Shown: positions 1 through 7,869, numbered from the stretch's first letter. The stretch is 36,977 nt of DNA from Myxococcota bacterium (GCA_023150835.1 JAKLKB010000066.1:23114-60090); one strand, 5' to 3'. Numbers and translations are program-made. Notes: a model not told the origin generated them from the letters alone.

Positions 1-394
1 GGACGGGCATGAACAGGACGCTTTTTCCTGTGCGAGTGATGCCGTGTCGCAAGAGTCGGAACAACTCGCCGTCGGAGTACTGGCCGCCGAGGCCGCCGCG
101 TGTGATGTTGGATGAGCGCATGACGCCCAACGGACCGAAGCCAACTTCTTTTCCGCCCGAGAGGTTGGAACCGTGGCAGTCTGCCGTGGCGCATCCGCCC
201 AAAGAAAAGGCCAAGTGTTTTCCCCTCGCAAGAGCCGCAGCATCGGTGGGCAAAGTGACTTTGGGGACGGGCAGATCATAGGTCTTGGCCATGCTTTGGC
301 CGTAGCGGATACCGTGGAACCCAACAAAGCTGCTGAGTCCCAAAACAATCACAAGAACGAAGAGACCAAGCCATTTCAAGATCTTGAACAACAT
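1..394 (-). CDS. membrane-anchored c-type cytochrome, partial (runs off the left edge)
   Basis: Reading the minus strand from the ATG at 394 gives about 131 residues with no stop before the window edge, so the C-terminus is missing. It opens with a hydrophobic segment (about residues 7-27, LKWLGLFVLVIVLGLSSFV) that can act as an uncleaved anchor. A heme-binding signature follows around residue 70: GGCATADCHGSNLSGG. The spacing is C-x4-C-H rather than the usual C-x2-C-H. Further on are GPLGVMRSSNITRGG and YSDGELFRLLRHGI, the layout of the small cytochrome c domains common in myxobacterial genomes. A ribosome-binding site (GAAGGAGGG) lies 5-6 nt before the ATG. The likely role is periplasmic electron transfer. 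The redox partner cannot be inferred because the downstream genes lie outside the window. Confidence 0.8.
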   Translation of the reverse strand, partial: MLFKILKWLGLFVLVIVLGLSSFVGFHGIRYGQSMAKTYDLPVPKVTLPTDAAALARGKHLAFSLGGCATADCHGSNLSGGKEVGFGPLGVMRSSNITRGGLGGQYSDGELFRLLRHGITRTGKSVLFMPV

Positions 395-660
395 CGAACC
401 CTCCTTCGGTGGCGGATCTTGGGCGGTGCTGCTTGTGAGCCGAACAGTCTCAACGCGAAGCCAAGAAAACGCGCAAAGCCGAGAAACACGCAACGTCGCT
501 GAAAAAAAAACGTTTGATGTTGCTTGGTATGGCAAAGCGCGGCCCGATGGGGTTCATGGCACGCAACCCGTTGGGGGTTGTTGTTGTGATCTGCGAAGTT
601 CCTATGCAACGATTTGATCTGTATCGCATCTTTCTGCACAGCGCAAGTCTTGTTTTTTCG

Positions 661-1236
661 TTAGGAGGGTTGTTTGAGTTCGCGGAACAGAAAGGGCTTC
701 ATGTCGACAGGTTTGCTGTTGACTTCGAGACCTTGGATGATGAAAGAGGCGGGTTCTTCGAGGTCTTGGAGGGAGTAGCAAAGCATACGGGTTTGAGCGA
801 CTTTGGGGTCGAGGGGGATGGCGTCGGGGGCGTAGAGGACTTTGGCCATCTCTTCGGCGGAACGCCCGCCGGATTTGCCGTAGTAATCGCGGATGGAGCG
901 CTGGAAGGCAGCGGTTTGGGCGGCTTGTTCGAGGGTCATGGGGGATCGTTTGTCAGAGCCGACTTGGAGGAGCATCACGCTGCGGGGGATGGAGACGGCG
1001 GCGTTCGACCAGTTGGTCAAGCGGAAGGCGACGCAAGCGGTACGGCGGAAAGAAAAGACGCGACCGACGTTGAGGTCGATCTGTTGGCTTTTGCGGTCTT
1101 GTGTATCGGTAGGGACGTAGTAGCGAAAGCCGGGAGGGCAGGCTTGGAGCAAGAACGCCATCGCGCTACAAAGCAAAAACAGGCGGAGGTTGCGGAAGGC
1201 TGTGGACGTTTTGGGATGCGTGTTTTTTGGGGGCAT
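661..1236 (-). CDS. hypothetical outer/inner membrane lipoprotein
   Basis: A 191-residue protein if it starts at the ATG at 1236. The frame is open further upstream, but a longer version would run into the FHA gene ending at 1310. The N-terminus has a basic stretch, a hydrophobic core (LRLFLLCSAMAFLL) and a lipobox LLQAC with the lipidated cysteine at residue 33, so it is a predicted lipoprotein. The mature part has no motif I recognise. It contains a conserved-looking cysteine pair (TACVAFRLTNW and RMLCYSLQDL) that could form a disulfide, and a beta-rich first half. It lies 73 nt downstream of the FHA gene on the same strand and may be co-transcribed with it. The function is unknown. Confidence 0.75.
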   Translation of the reverse strand: MPPKNTHPKTSTAFRNLRLFLLCSAMAFLLQACPPGFRYYVPTDTQDRKSQQIDLNVGRVFSFRRTACVAFRLTNWSNAAVSIPRSVMLLQVGSDKRSPMTLEQAAQTAAFQRSIRDYYGKSGGRSAEEMAKVLYAPDAIPLDPKVAQTRMLCYSLQDLEEPASFIIQGLEVNSKPVDMKPFLFRELKQPS

Positions 1237-1309
1237 GATGTTGGCCTTTTGAGTCGGAAAGAAGGGGGTAATGAGGCGCTTGGTGGTGTGTTGTTTTGTG
1301 TGGTGTGGT

Positions 1310-1840
1310 TTACCAAAGTGGTTCGACAAAGAGCGTGTAGTCACCGATGTTCAATTGGTCCGCAGGATGGGCGACTTGGGGAGATCCGAGTCGTTGGCCA
1401 TTCATGTAGGTGCCATTTTCGCTTTTGAGGTCGAGGACGACAAAGCGATCTTCGCGGACAAGGATGCGGGCGTGGCGGCGGCTGATGTCGGTGCGTCGGA
1501 GAACCACATCACAATCCGAAGAACGTCCGATGGTGATATCGCGTTGGTTGAATTCGTAGCGTTGTTGGCCTTCAGGTCCGTGTACTGTGACGGCAAACAG
1601 CGCAGGGATGGGGCCTTCGGGCGGTTCGATGATTTGGAGAGGTTCAGTATTTTCGCGTGCCGTAAGGTGGCGTGCGTGGCAGTAGTGATGAAGCAGTTCG
1701 TCCATACGTCCGACGAACTCTTGATCGGAGAGTAGGTCGGAGAGTTTGAGTTCGGAGAGTTGCTTCATTTGTTCGACGATCTCGTCGCGAAACATACGGT
1801 GTGCCTCGTGTATCTGGTTTGTGTTGCGATGTTTGTCCAT
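1310..1840 (-). CDS. FHA domain protein
   Basis: A 176-residue protein. Residues 1-65 are charged and helical, and residues 80-176 form a forkhead-associated domain. The phosphothreonine-binding landmarks are all present: G105-R106 in ITIGRSSDCDVVL, S120 and H123 in ISRRHARI, and N142-G143-T144 with N147-G148 in SENGTYMNGQRL. FHA domains bind phosphothreonine peptides, usually downstream of Ser/Thr kinases, which are abundant in myxobacteria. No kinase gene is in the window, so its partner is not known. It has no signal peptide or membrane segment, so it should be cytoplasmic. A good promoter-like sequence lies about 110 nt upstream. The gene diverges from ruvC. Confidence 0.92.
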   Translation of the reverse strand: MDKHRNTNQIHEAHRMFRDEIVEQMKQLSELKLSDLLSDQEFVGRMDELLHHYCHARHLTARENTEPLQIIEPPEGPIPALFAVTVHGPEGQQRYEFNQRDITIGRSSDCDVVLRRTDISRRHARILVREDRFVVLDLKSENGTYMNGQRLGSPQVAHPADQLNIGDYTLFVEPLW

Positions 1841-1955
1841 CTAGGCAGGGATGCGACAAGGTACGCGGCGAGCGATCGTTGAGGGGCAAGGCTCGGTGTA
1901 TCGGCCTTGTTGCGGTAGTTTTGCCGCTTTGTGTCAAAGAAAGCCTCGGGAGCGT

Positions 1956-1983
1956 ATTGTAGTCTTCTGCTCGAAAAGGTCAA
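1956..1983 (-). promoter_or_regulatory. sigma-70-type promoter for the FHA gene
   Basis: On the minus strand, TTGACC (plus 1978-1983) and TACAAT (plus 1956-1961) are 16 nt apart. These match the sigma-70 consensus at 5/6 in each box. The predicted start site near 1949 gives a leader of about 110 nt before the FHA ATG. This is a sequence match only. Confidence 0.5.
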
Positions 1984-2074
1984 CGACTTGATTTCTTGCG
2001 GGCGAGCGGGCAGCGTGTTAAGAAGAAGGATGAAGAGAGAAGTCCTATCCATCGAAAAGATCGAGAGGTGAAAG

Positions 2075-2638
2075 GTGAGTCGAGAGCGTATGTTGGGGAT
2101 CGATCCGGGTTCCAATATCACGGGGTGGGGTGTGGTTGAACAGATCCAAGGGCGTTTGTTGCATATCGATAACGGCGGGATCTTTACGCGAGAAGACGGA
2201 TTTCAGGAGCGTTTGAAAGAGATCTATGACGGTTTGTGCGAAGTGATCCGCGAATACGAGCCGACAGGCGTGTCGTTAGAGAATGTGTTTATGTCGAAAA
2301 ATGCGATGTCTGCGTTGAAGCTTGGACAGGCGCGTGGCGTTGCGATGATCGCGGCGCTGAATGCGGGATTACGGGTGCAAGAATTCACGCCGATGCAGAT
2401 CAAGTTGGCGGTGACAGGTCACGGTCATGCAAAAAAAGATCAGGTTGGGTTGATGGTACAAGCGGTACTGGGGTTGCCAGAGCCCGCGCAAGTCGATGCG
2501 TCTGATGCGTTGGCTGCAGCGATCACGGGGCTGTTGCAACGCCCCGATCATTCGCCTGCATCGAAGATCTTGGCGGAGGCCGAAGCCGCAGCGTGTGGAA
2601 AGCGCCGTCGTCCGAAGAAGTTGGATATCGCGATCTGA
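2075..2638 (+). CDS. ruvC: Holliday junction resolvase RuvC
   Basis: A 187-residue RuvC, the endonuclease that cuts Holliday junctions together with RuvAB. The four catalytic acidic residues can be placed: D10 in MLGIDPGSNITGWGVV, E69 in GVSLENVF, and D141 and D144 in VDASDALAAAI. The basic stretch HGHAKKDQV is also typical. The start is a GTG, with GAGAGGTG about 8 nt upstream. The protein carries a short basic C-terminal tail (CGKRRRPKKLDIAI) beyond the usual length of about 170. It stands alone on the plus strand between two minus-strand groups. ruvA and ruvB are not in the window. Confidence 0.97.
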   Translation: MSRERMLGIDPGSNITGWGVVEQIQGRLLHIDNGGIFTREDGFQERLKEIYDGLCEVIREYEPTGVSLENVFMSKNAMSALKLGQARGVAMIAALNAGLRVQEFTPMQIKLAVTGHGHAKKDQVGLMVQAVLGLPEPAQVDASDALAAAITGLLQRPDHSPASKILAEAEAAACGKRRRPKKLDIAI

Positions 2639-2659
2639 ATCGTTTCACGACGACACGAT

Positions 2660-3133
2660 TTAGGTGCGGTGGTGTGGAGGGGAGGCGTCGAAAGCAGCGC
2701 GTAGATGGGAAAACAGCAGACTTTGATCGGGTCGGAGGGCGATGGCGAGGATATCAAAACGCTGCGGTGCGTTTGTCCATCGGGGGTTTTGAGCGAGAAA
2801 AGCGTGGGCGGTTTGAGCGATACGTTGTTGTTTGGCTGGATTGACGGAGAGGATGGCGGAGGAAGTATCGTTTGCAGCGCGGAGTCGGATCTCGAAAAAG
2901 ACGAGGGTTTCGCCATCTTGAGCGATCAAATCGATCTCACCCCATCGCGTGCGCAGATTGCGTTGAATCGGGCGGATATGTCGCTGTGTGAGCCAGAAGG
3001 TGGCGATATCTTCGGCGGATTGACCGCATTTTGTGGCGGCGTATTTGGGCGATCTGGGAGGAAGAGCGGGTAAGCGCGCAAGAAAGCGACTGGTTCGGTG
3101 AGCGGCGTGGGACGCTTGTGTTGGGTGAGTCAA
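2660..3133 (-). CDS. yraN: YraN/UPF0102 family endonuclease-like protein
   Basis: A 157-residue protein of the UPF0102 (YraN) family, which has a restriction-endonuclease-like fold and unknown cellular role. The family pattern is clear: GQSAEDIATFWL, ILxRNLRTRWGEIDLIAQDG, then TLVFFEIRLRA, followed by KQQRIAQTAHAFL and RFDILAIAL. The E/D of GEIDLI and E/R of FEIRLR correspond to the predicted active site. The N-terminal 35 residues are Ala/Arg/Pro-rich and go beyond the usual family start, so translation may begin later. It follows rnhB by 16 nt, the common rplS-rnhB-yraN order. Confidence 0.92.
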   Translation of the reverse strand: MTHPTQASHAAHRTSRFLARLPALPPRSPKYAATKCGQSAEDIATFWLTQRHIRPIQRNLRTRWGEIDLIAQDGETLVFFEIRLRAANDTSSAILSVNPAKQQRIAQTAHAFLAQNPRWTNAPQRFDILAIALRPDQSLLFSHLRAAFDASPPHHRT

Positions 3134-3149
3134 AGGGGTTGGCTCCGTT

Positions 3150-3842
3150 TTAAAGAGGGAGATCGGTGTCGGCGTCCGAGGATTCGGCGTTGGTGTCGGG
3201 AGAGAGGACGCCGCGAAAGGAGAGACGATGGAGGGGAGAGGGGCCGTGTTGAGCGAGGGCGAGTTTGTGTGCGGGGGAGGGATAACCTTTGTGCTTGTCG
3301 AAGCCGTAGAGCGGATAAAGGGGGTGCATGGCGTCCATGATCTGATCGCGTAAGACTTTGGCGATGATGGAGGCAGCGGCGACGTTTTGGCAGAGTTGAT
3401 CGCCTTTGATGACGGCTTTGCAGGGGAGGGTGTGTGGAAAGGTTTTGTTGCCGTCGATCAAGACGATCTGTGGGGGGTCAGGGAGTAGGCGGCAGAGATG
3501 ATCGAGAGCGAGGGACATGGCGTGGAAGGTGGCTTGGAGGATGTTGCGTTGATCGATCTCGGGGGCATCGACGACGCCAACGCCGATGGCAAGGGCTTGT
3601 TGGTGGATCTGATCAAAAAGTGTGCGGCGGATCGCTTCGGTAAGGCGTTTGGAGTCGTCCAGTTCGGGCAGATCGCAAGAGGGAGGGAGCAAGACAGCGG
3701 CGGCGACGACAGGGCCAGCGAGGGGGCCTCGGCCCGCTTCGTCGATTCCTGCGATGCGATGGAGACCTTGTTGTGCGAGTTCTTCTTCCATCCAGCGTGG
3801 CGTAGCAAACAAAGAGGTTTGTTGAGCGGAGCGCTTGGCCAT
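3150..3842 (-). CDS. rnhB: ribonuclease HII
   Basis: A 230-residue RNase HII, which removes ribonucleotides misincorporated into DNA and degrades RNA in RNA-DNA hybrids. Key motifs are the catalytic D-E pair in IAGIDEAGRGPLAGPVVAA, the third acidic residue in VLIDGNK, and the fourth in the DQIMDAMHPLYPLYGFDKHKGYP region. GYPSPAHKLAL and LHRLSFRGV match the usual C-terminal helix. A roughly 30-residue N-terminal stretch (MAKRSAQQTSLFATP...) precedes the core, and a short acidic tail ends the protein. It lies between rplS and yraN in the conserved order. Confidence 0.96.
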   Translation of the reverse strand: MAKRSAQQTSLFATPRWMEEELAQQGLHRIAGIDEAGRGPLAGPVVAAAVLLPPSCDLPELDDSKRLTEAIRRTLFDQIHQQALAIGVGVVDAPEIDQRNILQATFHAMSLALDHLCRLLPDPPQIVLIDGNKTFPHTLPCKAVIKGDQLCQNVAAASIIAKVLRDQIMDAMHPLYPLYGFDKHKGYPSPAHKLALAQHGPSPLHRLSFRGVLSPDTNAESSDADTDLPL

Positions 3843-3899
3843 CGGGATCTCTGGGGTTGAAGAGAAGGGAGAAGGGGCGGGGCAGAAATGGGGAGGAGG

Positions 3900-4259
3900 T
3901 TATTTCTCGGATTGGCCGGGGTTGATCTCGCGGATACGGGCTGCTTTGCCTTGGAGATTGCGGAGGTAGTAGAGTTTTGCGCGTCGGACACGGCCACGGG
4001 AGACGACTTCGATCTTGTCGACCATGGTGGAGTGGACGGGGAAGGTACGCTCGACGCCGACACCGTAGGAGTGTTTGCGGACGGTGAAAGACTCGCGGAC
4101 GCTGCCGTTTTGTTTGGCGATGCAGATACCTTGGAAAAGCTGGATGCGCTCTTTTTCGCCTTCGCGGATACGGACGTGGACACGGAGGGTATCGCCAGCG
4201 CGAAACGCAGGGATATCGCTGCGTAATTGACGCTGCTCGATTTGCTGGATGATATTCAT
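3900..4259 (-). CDS. rplS: 50S ribosomal protein L19
   Basis: A 119-residue L19, of normal length, located at the 30S-50S interface. Recognisable blocks are [51 protein letters not shown] and [10 protein letters not shown]. The ATG at 4259 is preceded by GGAG. Unlike the usual trmD-rplS neighbourhood, an RNA methyltransferase gene sits between the two. A promoter-like site follows the stop of that gene, so rplS-rnhB-yraN probably has its own transcript with a leader of about 170 nt. Confidence 0.98.
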   Translation of the reverse strand: MNIIQQIEQRQLRSDIPAFRAGDTLRVHVRIREGEKERIQLFQGICIAKQNGSVRESFTVRKHSYGVGVERTFPVHSTMVDKIEVVSRGRVRRAKLYYLRNLQGKAARIREINPGQSEK

Positions 4260-4300
4260 GATCTTGGCTCCAAAGTCATGCGTAACGTTTCAATTTTTGC

Positions 4301-4316
4301 CCGCCCTTCGGGGCGG
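4301..4316. other. short GC hairpin in the rplS leader
   Basis: CCGCCC and GGGCGG form a perfect 6-bp stem around a four-base loop (TTCG on plus, CGAA on minus). It lies 42 nt upstream of the rplS start, inside the predicted leader. It is not followed by a T-run on the minus strand, so it is not an obvious terminator. It could be part of a ribosomal-protein leader or just a dispersed GC hairpin. Confidence 0.4.
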
Positions 4317-4435
4317 ACGCTACTTTGAATGAGTTGGGGATTGAGCGCTACCACAAGGAGGTCGGGAAAGATCCTGTTGGGAAGGGATCGTGTTGTGGGT
4401 GGGCGAACGCCGACAAAGCGCGCAATAGGACGGGG

Positions 4436-4464
4436 AGGATAAGGGAGGAGGGTTCGCTTGTCAA
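4436..4464 (-). promoter_or_regulatory. sigma-70-type promoter for rplS
   Basis: On minus, a perfect TTGACA (plus 4459-4464) is followed after exactly 17 nt by TATCCT (plus 4436-4441; 4/6 to TATAAT). It sits between the stop of the RNA methyltransferase (4499) and rplS (4259), where a separate promoter would be expected. The deduced leader is about 170 nt. Confidence 0.55.
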
Positions 4465-4498
4465 GGATTCTTTTTGATCGCGAAAGAACTTTTGTGGT

Positions 4499-5068
4499 TC
4501 AAGAACCGAGAAGGCGGTCAAGGATGATGGACATGGCGGAGCGAACGGAGAGATGGTTGAATTCGGTGGGTCCGTAGATGGGTGGGAGATAAAGGTCGAT
4601 GGATGGGGAGATCGAGGGAGCGATGCCCCATCCTGTGCCAAAAAGCAAGAGCAGAGGGGTTTCTTGTTGGAGGAGGAGGTTGCGGGCGTCTTGGTAGGAG
4701 ACTTTCTTTTCGGGGAGAGGGCGAGCGCTGGTGCCGATGATTCGGGGGCGCAAGCCTTCGCGCTCTTCGATCTGATCGCAGGTGGCTTGGAGATCGCTGA
4801 GGGGTTCGACAAGAGCCATCGCGGTGTGGCGAGCGCTTTTTTTGCGAGCGCCCGGGCCTTCGACCCAGTGGGAGCGGACGCGGTGGACGAGGGCGCGTTG
4901 TTCGAGGATGGGCGTGATCAGGAAGTAGCGTTGGATGCCGAAGGTTGCGGCGATACGGCCACCGTCATGGATATCGAGATTGGTGACGGCGGTGGTGATG
5001 ATCTCGCCGTGTTGATCAAGGACGGGATGATGCAAGAGAGCGAGGTAGAGCGGAGCAGTTGGCTTCAT
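4499..5068 (-). CDS. SAM-dependent RNA methyltransferase (Methyltrans_RNA / PF09936-like)
   Basis: A 189-residue protein starting MKPTAPLYLALLHHPVLDQ at 5068, with AGGAGG 9 nt upstream. The frame is open for 110 more codons upstream, but that part runs through a repeat element and is not protein-like. The body (GEIITTAVTNLDIHDGGRIAATFGI, then VHRVRSHWVEGPGARKKSARHTAM, then LLLLFGTGWGIAPS and HLSVRSAMSIILDRLLG) matches my memory of the small SPOUT-like RNA methyltransferase family found beside trmD in deltaproteobacteria. The C-terminal glycine-rich LFGTGWG plus LSVRSA looks like the knotted SAM-binding region. The RNA substrate is not established. The family call is from recognition, not a search. 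Confidence 0.8.
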   Translation of the reverse strand: MKPTAPLYLALLHHPVLDQHGEIITTAVTNLDIHDGGRIAATFGIQRYFLITPILEQRALVHRVRSHWVEGPGARKKSARHTAMALVEPLSDLQATCDQIEEREGLRPRIIGTSARPLPEKKVSYQDARNLLLQQETPLLLLFGTGWGIAPSISPSIDLYLPPIYGPTEFNHLSVRSAMSIILDRLLGS

Positions 5069-5135
5069 GAGATCATGCCTCCTATCGGGCGAGTCGACGC
5101 AGATGAATGGAAGAGGACTTACGCGGTGGGGTTTG

Positions 5136-5220
5136 AGGAGTGGGGTTGAACCCCACTCCTCGCAAGGGAGCGCGGCTCCCTTGACCCCGCGTTGGCGAAG
5201 AGAACATTGCTTTTCAAACA
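5136..5220 (+). repeat. dispersed palindromic element, copy A
   Basis: This element fills most of the gap between trmD and the methyltransferase gene. It has two hairpins. The first pairs AGGAGTGGGGTT with ACCCCACTCCT (5136-5160). The second has a 9-bp stem CAAGGGAGC/GCTCCCTTG with loop GCG (5163-5183). A conserved tail follows: ACCCCGCGTTGGCGAAG, then TTTTCAAAC. The same architecture and tail occur at 20152-20232 (plus) and 36766-36847 (minus), so this is a REP/MITE-like genome repeat. Confidence 0.8.
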
Positions 5221-5270
5221 AACGACGCGATGGCTTGGGATGGCCTCGAAACTGGTTTTTTTGATCTGCG

Positions 5271-6248
5271 TCACTCCGAACAAAGGTTCGATTGCTCGGA
5301 TGAATCCGAAGGAATCGACGAGAGGCGTCGTTCGTCCGAAGCTTCCGAAGTAAGGGCAGGTAGTGCGTTCGTTGTTTGAACGATCGACGCGGAGGCAACA
5401 GGGATATCGTGTGCGGATGTTGTGGGGTTGAGTTGTTGAGAGGTCGGGGTGACTACTGGCGTATCGCGTTGCGCGGATGTTGTAGGCGCATGGTGGGTGG
5501 ATGCGATCTCTTGTTGAACTTGCGCGAAGAGTTTTTTTTCTTCGGGGGTAAGGTCAGCGTGTTGCAGAAGATCAGGTCGGTGGAGGAGGGTTGCGCGGAG
5601 TGCTTCGCGAAGCCGCCACCGTCGGATATGGGCATGGTTTCCCGAGAGCAACACGTCAGGGACGGGCAGGCCGCGAAACAAGGGAGGGCGTGTGTACTGG
5701 GGGTATTCAAGGAAGGGTCGTTGGAAGGATTCTTCGCAGATGGACTCGGCATTTCCGAGAACTCCGGGGACAAGGCGGGCGACAGCATCAAGGATGGCGA
5801 GGGCAGCGGCCTCACCGCCCGAAAGGACGAAGTCGCCAAGGGATAATTCGCGATCGACGAAGTGCGTGCGGACGCGTTGATCGATGCCTTCGTATCTTCC
5901 GCAAACCATGATCAGGCCGGGTAGTTCGGCAAGTTCGTGAGCGATCGATTGTTTGAAGGGGACGCCGTGTGGGCTCATCAAGATGACAGGGGAGCCGAGG
6001 GGCATGGCGGCCCGAGCGTCTTCGATGGCGCGTACGAGCGGATCGGGTTTCATGACCATCCCATCGCCGCCACCATAGGGCGTGTCGTCGACGAGGCGAT
6101 GCTTACCTTCGCCGTACTCGCGGAGGTTGAGGGCGGAAAATTGGAGCAAGCCCTTTTCTGCGGCACGTCCGACCACTCCGATGCCGCAGGGACCGGGGAC
6201 GACTTCGGGAAAGAGGGTGAGCAGGAGGTAGCGTTTGGTTTCGGTCAT
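5271..6248 (-). CDS. trmD: tRNA (guanine-N1)-methyltransferase TrmD with a long C-terminal tail
   Basis: TrmD makes m1G37 in tRNAs that read codons starting with C. The SPOUT core spans about residues 1-245: TLFPEVVPGP, YGGGDGMVMKPDP, MSPHGVPFKQ, and the SAM-knot blocks VCGRYEGIDQRV (115-126) and LSLGDFVLSGGEAAA. At 325 residues it is about 75-80 longer than usual. The extra C-terminal part (from about 250) is low-complexity Ser/Thr/Pro/Gln and looks disordered. The ATG overlaps the rimM stop (ATGA), so the two genes are translationally coupled. Confidence 0.96.
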   Translation of the reverse strand: MTETKRYLLLTLFPEVVPGPCGIGVVGRAAEKGLLQFSALNLREYGEGKHRLVDDTPYGGGDGMVMKPDPLVRAIEDARAAMPLGSPVILMSPHGVPFKQSIAHELAELPGLIMVCGRYEGIDQRVRTHFVDRELSLGDFVLSGGEAAALAILDAVARLVPGVLGNAESICEESFQRPFLEYPQYTRPPLFRGLPVPDVLLSGNHAHIRRWRLREALRATLLHRPDLLQHADLTPEEKKLFAQVQQEIASTHHAPTTSAQRDTPVVTPTSQQLNPTTSAHDIPVASASIVQTTNALPALTSEASDERRLSSIPSDSSEQSNLCSE

Positions 6249-7012
6249 GGATCTCGCTCGACGGAGGGTGCTGGGTCGTCAGGCATCGGAAGAAGGCCGG
6301 GGATAGGGCGGATGACGATGCGGCGAGCTTTGGTGTCGATGGAGGGGACAAGGGTCGGCACGATCGGGATCATGGCTTCGCCGTGGGCGGTTTGGATGAC
6401 CAAGAGATTTTGAGCGGGCGCTTCTTGGACTTGGAGGACGTGCCCAAGCAGTTCGTCTTGTGTGTTGTATACGGGGAAACCTTCGAGTTGGAAGAAGTAG
6501 TATTCGCCGTCTTTGAGCGGGGGAAGTTGATCGCGTTGGACGAAGATCTCGGTACGTCGGAGGGCTTCGGCTTGATCGCGATGGTTAACGCCTTCAAGTT
6601 GCAACAGAAAGCCGTCAGAGTGTTCACGAAACAAGCGGATACCCGTTTTGCGGAAGCGCTTTTCACCTTCGCGCTTGAATAAAAGGAAGTCGATCTCGAA
6701 CAACGTTTCGCCTTGAGGGTTGTGGAGATGAAGGTGGACGGTACCATCGAGGCCGTGCGCACGGGTAATGTAGCCAAGAGAGATCAAGTCTTTTTCGGTG
6801 GGCTGGTGCGTTGCGAAAGGAGGCAAGTTGACTTTGGGCGAGGGCGCAGAGGCGGCGGTGTTGGTTTGGTTTATGGGGGCGGTTTGCCCATGCCGGTGCG
6901 CTGTTGGGGGCGCGGGTGCGGTAGGGTTGGTTTGGTTTGTGGAAGGGCGCAAAAGGGGAAGGCGCGGCGGTGGAGTGGGTGTTGTGGGCCGCGAAGAGTT
7001 GTGTTTGGGCAT
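6245..7012 (-). CDS. rimM: 16S rRNA processing protein RimM with a proline-rich N-terminal extension
   Basis: RimM assists 30S maturation by binding S19. The RimM N-domain starts at about residue 77 (ISLGYITRAHGLDGTVHLHL), and the PRC-barrel part contains DGEYYFFQLEGFPVYN, LGHVLQVQEAPAQNLLVI and EAMIPIVPTLV. The ATG at 7012 gives 255 residues. The first 70 are Pro/Thr/Asn-rich (TPTPPPRLPLLRPS...) and precede the domain, which in most species starts within 10 residues of the N-terminus. An even longer frame exists but would overlap khpA. If the start were an internal codon the extension would shrink, but I see no strong internal ribosome-binding site. Confidence 0.93.
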   Translation of the reverse strand: MPKHNSSRPTTPTPPPRLPLLRPSTNQTNPTAPAPPTAHRHGQTAPINQTNTAASAPSPKVNLPPFATHQPTEKDLISLGYITRAHGLDGTVHLHLHNPQGETLFEIDFLLFKREGEKRFRKTGIRLFREHSDGFLLQLEGVNHRDQAEALRRTEIFVQRDQLPPLKDGEYYFFQLEGFPVYNTQDELLGHVLQVQEAPAQNLLVIQTAHGEAMIPIVPTLVPSIDTKARRIVIRPIPGLLPMPDDPAPSVERDP

Positions 7013-7067
7013 ATTTGGTTGATTTCCGAGGGAGGTGAGGGAAGGAGAGGAAGAGAAGGGAGGAAGG

Positions 7068-7301
7068 TTATTCGATGATCTCAAGGACACAGCGCTTGCG
7101 TAGTTTGGTGGAGGCAGCGCTGAGGATGGTACGGATGGCTCGTGCCGTGCGTCCTTGTTTTCCGATGACTTTTCCAAGATCTTCTTTGGCGACCTTCAGT
7201 TCGATGACCGAGGTTTGTTCCCCTTCGATTTCAATCACTTTGACTTGATCGGGGTGATCCACCAGAGCTTTCGCGATGAACTCAACAAGTTCCTTAAGCA
7301 T
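7068..7301 (-). CDS. khpA: KH-domain RNA-binding protein KhpA (YlqC-like)
   Basis: A 77-residue single KH domain. It begins [22 protein letters not shown] at 7301, behind GAGAGGTGG. The KH loop GxxG is GKQG at residues 47-50 in [20 protein letters not shown]. The length and the position between rpsP and rimM are typical of KhpA/YlqC, which binds RNA broadly, often with KhpB. The upstream frame extension to 7388 is not family-like and was not used. Confidence 0.95.
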   Translation of the reverse strand: MLKELVEFIAKALVDHPDQVKVIEIEGEQTSVIELKVAKEDLGKVIGKQGRTARAIRTILSAASTKLRKRCVLEIIE

Positions 7302-7585
7302 CTTCCACCTCTCGCTAGTTAGGGCATGCCGCATGGCGATTCGACAACAGGACGGTGCATCGTGCGCATGTATAATGTGGCGCAGCAAGTGTCCCAGCAG
7401 GGCTGCTTCCGTCCCCTAAACATAGATCGTTCGATCCTTGGGTCAAGGGTGGATTCCACCTTTGTGGGCGGGGTACAGAAACAGCGCGTTTGTAGACGTG
7501 GGAGCGCCGTGATGGTTTCGATCAAGTTTTGATCAAGTTTCGATCGAGGGTGGGAACTTTTTGAGATCGAGGAAGAAGCCGAGGA
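7302..7585. other. non-coding gap between rpsP and khpA
   Basis: A 284-nt stretch without a credible gene. It contains a tandem 10-mer (GATCAAGTTT twice, about 7518-7540) ending in CGATCGAG, and a TATAAT-like string near 7371. Neither comes with a clear partner box on the minus strand. It may hold the promoter for khpA-rimM-trmD, but I cannot point to it. Confidence 0.4.
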
Positions 7586-7840
7586 TTAGGCGGCTGCGAC
7601 GGCTTTGTTGAGGCGAGTGATCAGACTTTTGACTTTGTCTGTGGGCTGTGCGCCGTTTTTGATCCAATGTTGGACGCGTTCGAGGTTGAGTTGGAGAGCC
7701 GCTTCGGTGTTGATGTGGGGGTTAAAGAAGCCCACACGTTCGATAAAACGGCCATCACGGGGAGCGCGTTCGTCGCAGACGACGACACGGTAGACGGGGT
7801 GTTTTTTCGAGCCATAACGAGCCAAACGAATCTTGACCAT
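7586..7840 (-). CDS. rpsP: 30S ribosomal protein S16
   Basis: An 84-residue S16. It starts [18 protein letters not shown] at 7840 behind AAAAGGAG. The blocks [23 protein letters not shown] and [17 protein letters not shown] are diagnostic. The longer frame to 7978 is not part of the protein. It lies downstream of ffh and upstream of khpA, the common bacterial order. Confidence 0.98.
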   Translation of the reverse strand: MVKIRLARYGSKKHPVYRVVVCDERAPRDGRFIERVGFFNPHINTEAALQLNLERVQHWIKNGAQPTDKVKSLITRLNKAVAAA

Positions 7841-7869
7841 GAGAAACTCCTTTTGAGTGATAAAGCGGT

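Noticed and set aside
4348-4812. 154-codon Ser/Pro-rich minus frame
   Set aside because: Shadow of the RNA methyltransferase gene in another frame, with no start signal.
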